A DNA stretch of 6,256 bases, taken from NCBI GenBank assembly GCA_004144935.1, contig SDZP01000213.1:1-6256 (forward strand), given 5' to 3'. Position numbers and translations under genes: made by a program. Every line of letters starts with the position of its first letter. Positions within the stretch are counted from its first letter, which is position 1. This document shows positions 4,983 through 6,256 of the stretch, piece after piece. This stretch comes from Caulobacteraceae bacterium (lineage in GTDB: Bacteria; Pseudomonadota; Alphaproteobacteria; Caulobacterales; Caulobacteraceae). The notes under the pieces are model-generated. The model was not told where the DNA came from. It saw only the letters and a program-made list of their open reading frames with translations, and did no database searches.

Positions 4983-5038
4983 GGTGCGACCCCTCATCCG
5001 TCGGCTTCGCCGACACCTTCTCCCGCAGGGGGAGAAGG
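4983..5038 (-). repeat. Two-hairpin intergenic repeat, right copy (inverted)
   Basis: This is the same element as at 4882-4937, in opposite orientation. On this strand, hairpin 1 is CCTTCTCCC/GGGAGAAGG (5038-5030 with 5024-5016). Hairpin 2 is GTCGGC/GCCGAC (5014-5009 with 5005-5000), loop GAA. The tail CGGATGAGGGGTCGCACC (5000-4983) is an 18-bp perfect match to the left copy. Hairpin 2 has a different sequence but the same 6-bp stem and 3-base loop. The two copies and the 45-base spacer between them form a REP-pair (BIME-like) unit. Confidence 0.75.
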
Positions 5039-5040
5039 GA

Positions 5041-5190
5041 CCTCTCGCGGCGGCTGCTGCGCCCCCGGCCCTCTGTTCCAGCCATGAGGAGTCCGGCGCG
5101 GACGGTGAGGATGAATACTTCCCACCACGGCGCTTAACCCCCTAAGCTGCCGCCAACGCCGGCCACATCGAGCCGGGGACGGGAGGCCCG
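5041..5190 (+). other. Intergenic leader of the reductase gene with a small palindrome
   Basis: No gene is evident between the repeat unit and the reductase start. The stretch contains GCTTA (5132-5136) and TAAGC (5143-5147), a 5-bp inverted repeat with a 6-base spacer, about 44 bases before the start. GCTTAACC (5132-5139) loosely resembles a Caulobacter -10 element, but no -35 match is found at the right distance. The SD GGGAGG is at 5181-5186. Confidence 0.35.
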
Positions 5191-6228
5191 GTGACTGTGA
5201 CGACCCGAAGCTGGGTGCTGGCACGCCATGTGCGCGGCGCCCCGTCGCCCGACGACTTCCGCCTCGAAACCCTTGAGCTGCCGGACCTCGCCGACGGCCA
5301 GTTCCGCGCCCGCACCATCCTGGCCTCGGTCGACCCGGGCATGCGCTCGCGCCTGTCGGGCGGCGACAGTTATGCCGGGGCGATGAAGCTGGGCGAAGGC
5401 ATCGACGGCTTCGCGGTCGCGCAGGTCGAGGACAGCAGGAACCCCGCCTTTGCGCCCGGCGACCTCATCGCCGCCGGCGGCGGATGGCGCGAGCATATCG
5501 TCTCCGACGGCCGCGGCGTCATCCAGAAGATCCCCGCCGAATGGAAGCCCAGGGGCGTGCCGCTCGGGGCCTGGATCGGCGTGCTGGGCGTCCCGGGCAT
5601 GACCGCCTGGTTCGGGCTTCACCGCCTCGGCCAGGCGAAAGAGGGCGAGACCCTGCTGGTCACCTCGGCCGCCGGCCCGGTGGGCGCCACCGCCGGCCAG
5701 ATCGGCAGGAAGCTCGGCCTGCGCGTCGTCGGCGTCGCCGGGGGGCCGAAGAAATGCGCCTGGCTGAAGGACGAGGCCGGCTTCGACGCGGTCATCGACT
5801 ACAAGGCCGTCCCCGACCTGGCCGCCGCCATCGCCGCCGCCTGTCCCAAGGGCGTCGACATCCTGTTCGACAATGTCGGCAACGAGAGCATCGACCGCGT
5901 CCTGCCGATGATGCGGCTGCGCGGCCGCGTCGTCGTCTCCGGCCAGGTCGCCGACTACAATGTCGAGGCCGCCGATCGGGTGGGGATCAGGAACACAAGC
6001 GTCTTCATCACCCACCGGGTGCGCATGGAAGGGCTGGTGGTTTTCGACGACCTGCGCGGCTTCCCCGAAGCCCAGGCAACCCTGGCCGGCTGGATCGCCG
6101 ACGGCTCGCTGAAGATCGCCATCGAGGAAACGGACGGCCTTGAAACCCTGCCGGAAGCCTTCTGCGGCCTGTTCCGGGGCGAGAATTTCGGCCGCCGCCT
6201 AGCCCGTTTGAGCCCGGATCCCGCATGA
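5191..6228 (+). CDS. NADPH-dependent medium-chain reductase, CurA / prostaglandin-reductase type (zinc-independent)
   Basis: This 345-residue enzyme of the medium-chain dehydrogenase/reductase superfamily probably reduces the activated C=C bond of 2-enones or 2-alkenals with NADPH in the cytoplasm. Relatives include E. coli CurA (YncB) and mammalian leukotriene B4 12-hydroxydehydrogenase. The N-terminal GroES-like domain covers about 1-125, with SVDPGMRSRL (46-55), LGEGIDGFAVAQV (67-79) and GWREHIV (98-104). LGVPGMTAWFGL (132-143) enters the nucleotide domain, whose Rossmann loop is AAGPVG (160-165). VAGGPKKC (182-189) supplies the Lys that contacts the 2'-phosphate of NADPH. IDYK (202-205) and DNVG (227-230) are also family motifs. 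Zinc ligands are absent. The end ENFGRRLARL is typical. GTG 5191 lies 4 bases after GGGAGG and GTG 5197 lies 10 bases after it, so the start is uncertain by two codons. The stop overlaps the next gene's ATG, suggesting a translationally coupled operon. The natural substrate is unknown. Confidence 0.92.
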   Translation: MTVTTRSWVLARHVRGAPSPDDFRLETLELPDLADGQFRARTILASVDPGMRSRLSGGDSYAGAMKLGEGIDGFAVAQVEDSRNPAFAPGDLIAAGGGWREHIVSDGRGVIQKIPAEWKPRGVPLGAWIGVLGVPGMTAWFGLHRLGQAKEGETLLVTSAAGPVGATAGQIGRKLGLRVVGVAGGPKKCAWLKDEAGFDAVIDYKAVPDLAAAIAAACPKGVDILFDNVGNESIDRVLPMMRLRGRVVVSGQVADYNVEAADRVGIRNTSVFITHRVRMEGLVVFDDLRGFPEAQATLAGWIADGSLKIAIEETDGLETLPEAFCGLFRGENFGRRLARLSPDPA

Positions 6229-6256
6229 CCCACCAGCTTCTCCAGGGCTACACACG
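6225..6256 (+). CDS. Start of a further gene, coupled to the reductase (truncated by window end)
   Basis: ATG at 6225-6227 overlaps the reductase stop (ATGA), the classic arrangement for translational coupling. Only MTHQLLQGYT plus one partial codon is visible, in a frame that stays open to the window edge. No strong SD precedes it, consistent with coupled reinitiation. The fragment is too short to identify. Confidence 0.55.
   Translation, partial: MTHQLLQGYT

Noticed and set aside
4882..5038. CRISPR array or insertion sequence for the repeated block in the long intergenic gap
   Set aside because: There are only two copies, in inverted orientation, with internal hairpins and no transposase or spacer series; a REP-pair element fits better.
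5134..6015. A 293-codon open frame on the minus strand opposite the reductase
   Set aside because: It is a shadow of a clear NADPH-dependent reductase gene; it is Asp/Gly/Ala-rich with no domain.

Overview
The window is high-GC DNA with strong G/C preference at third codon positions. Shine-Dalgarno (SD) sites are purine-rich, and protein sequences look alphaproteobacterial. The multifunctional beta-oxidation protein, the XRE regulator and the inverted intergenic repeats resemble those of Caulobacterales (Caulobacter, Phenylobacterium, Brevundimonas). This assignment is recognition from memory, not a search. The region reads as ordinary chromosome: I see no insertion sequence, phage gene, CRISPR array, tRNA or rRNA.

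Left part (1-2602): a fatty-acid oxidation module. On the minus strand is the N-terminal 432 residues of an enoyl-CoA hydratase / 3-hydroxyacyl-CoA dehydrogenase, cut by the window edge exactly at its catalytic His. Divergent from it, on the plus strand, is a complete acyl-CoA dehydrogenase resembling the large subunits of two-component enzymes such as PimC. The 94-bp gap between them holds overlapping palindromes made of GAAAC/GTTTG pentamers. They match the reported operator form of the TetR-family fatty-acid regulator PsrA, so the two genes are probably co-controlled by acyl-CoA.

Middle part (2603-4416): small plus-strand genes of uncertain role. The first is a LuxR-type helix-turn-helix protein with a C-terminal membrane helix. 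Its central linker is overlaid by a different reading frame (3048-3314) with much more gene-like codon use. Next come a conserved-looking 128-residue soluble protein with a clear intrinsic terminator, and a 138-residue protein with about five membrane segments.

Right part (4417-6256): an XRE-family regulator, then an approximately 320-bp gap. The gap carries two copies of a two-hairpin repeat in inverted orientation, and one hairpin differs in sequence between copies while keeping its pairing. After it comes a zinc-independent NADPH-dependent medium-chain reductase of the CurA/PTGR type, whose stop codon overlaps the start of another gene that leaves the window.

Most worth a second look are the frame switch inside the LuxR-type gene (2950-3454), the PsrA-like operator (1320-1342) and the paired structured repeat (4882-5038).
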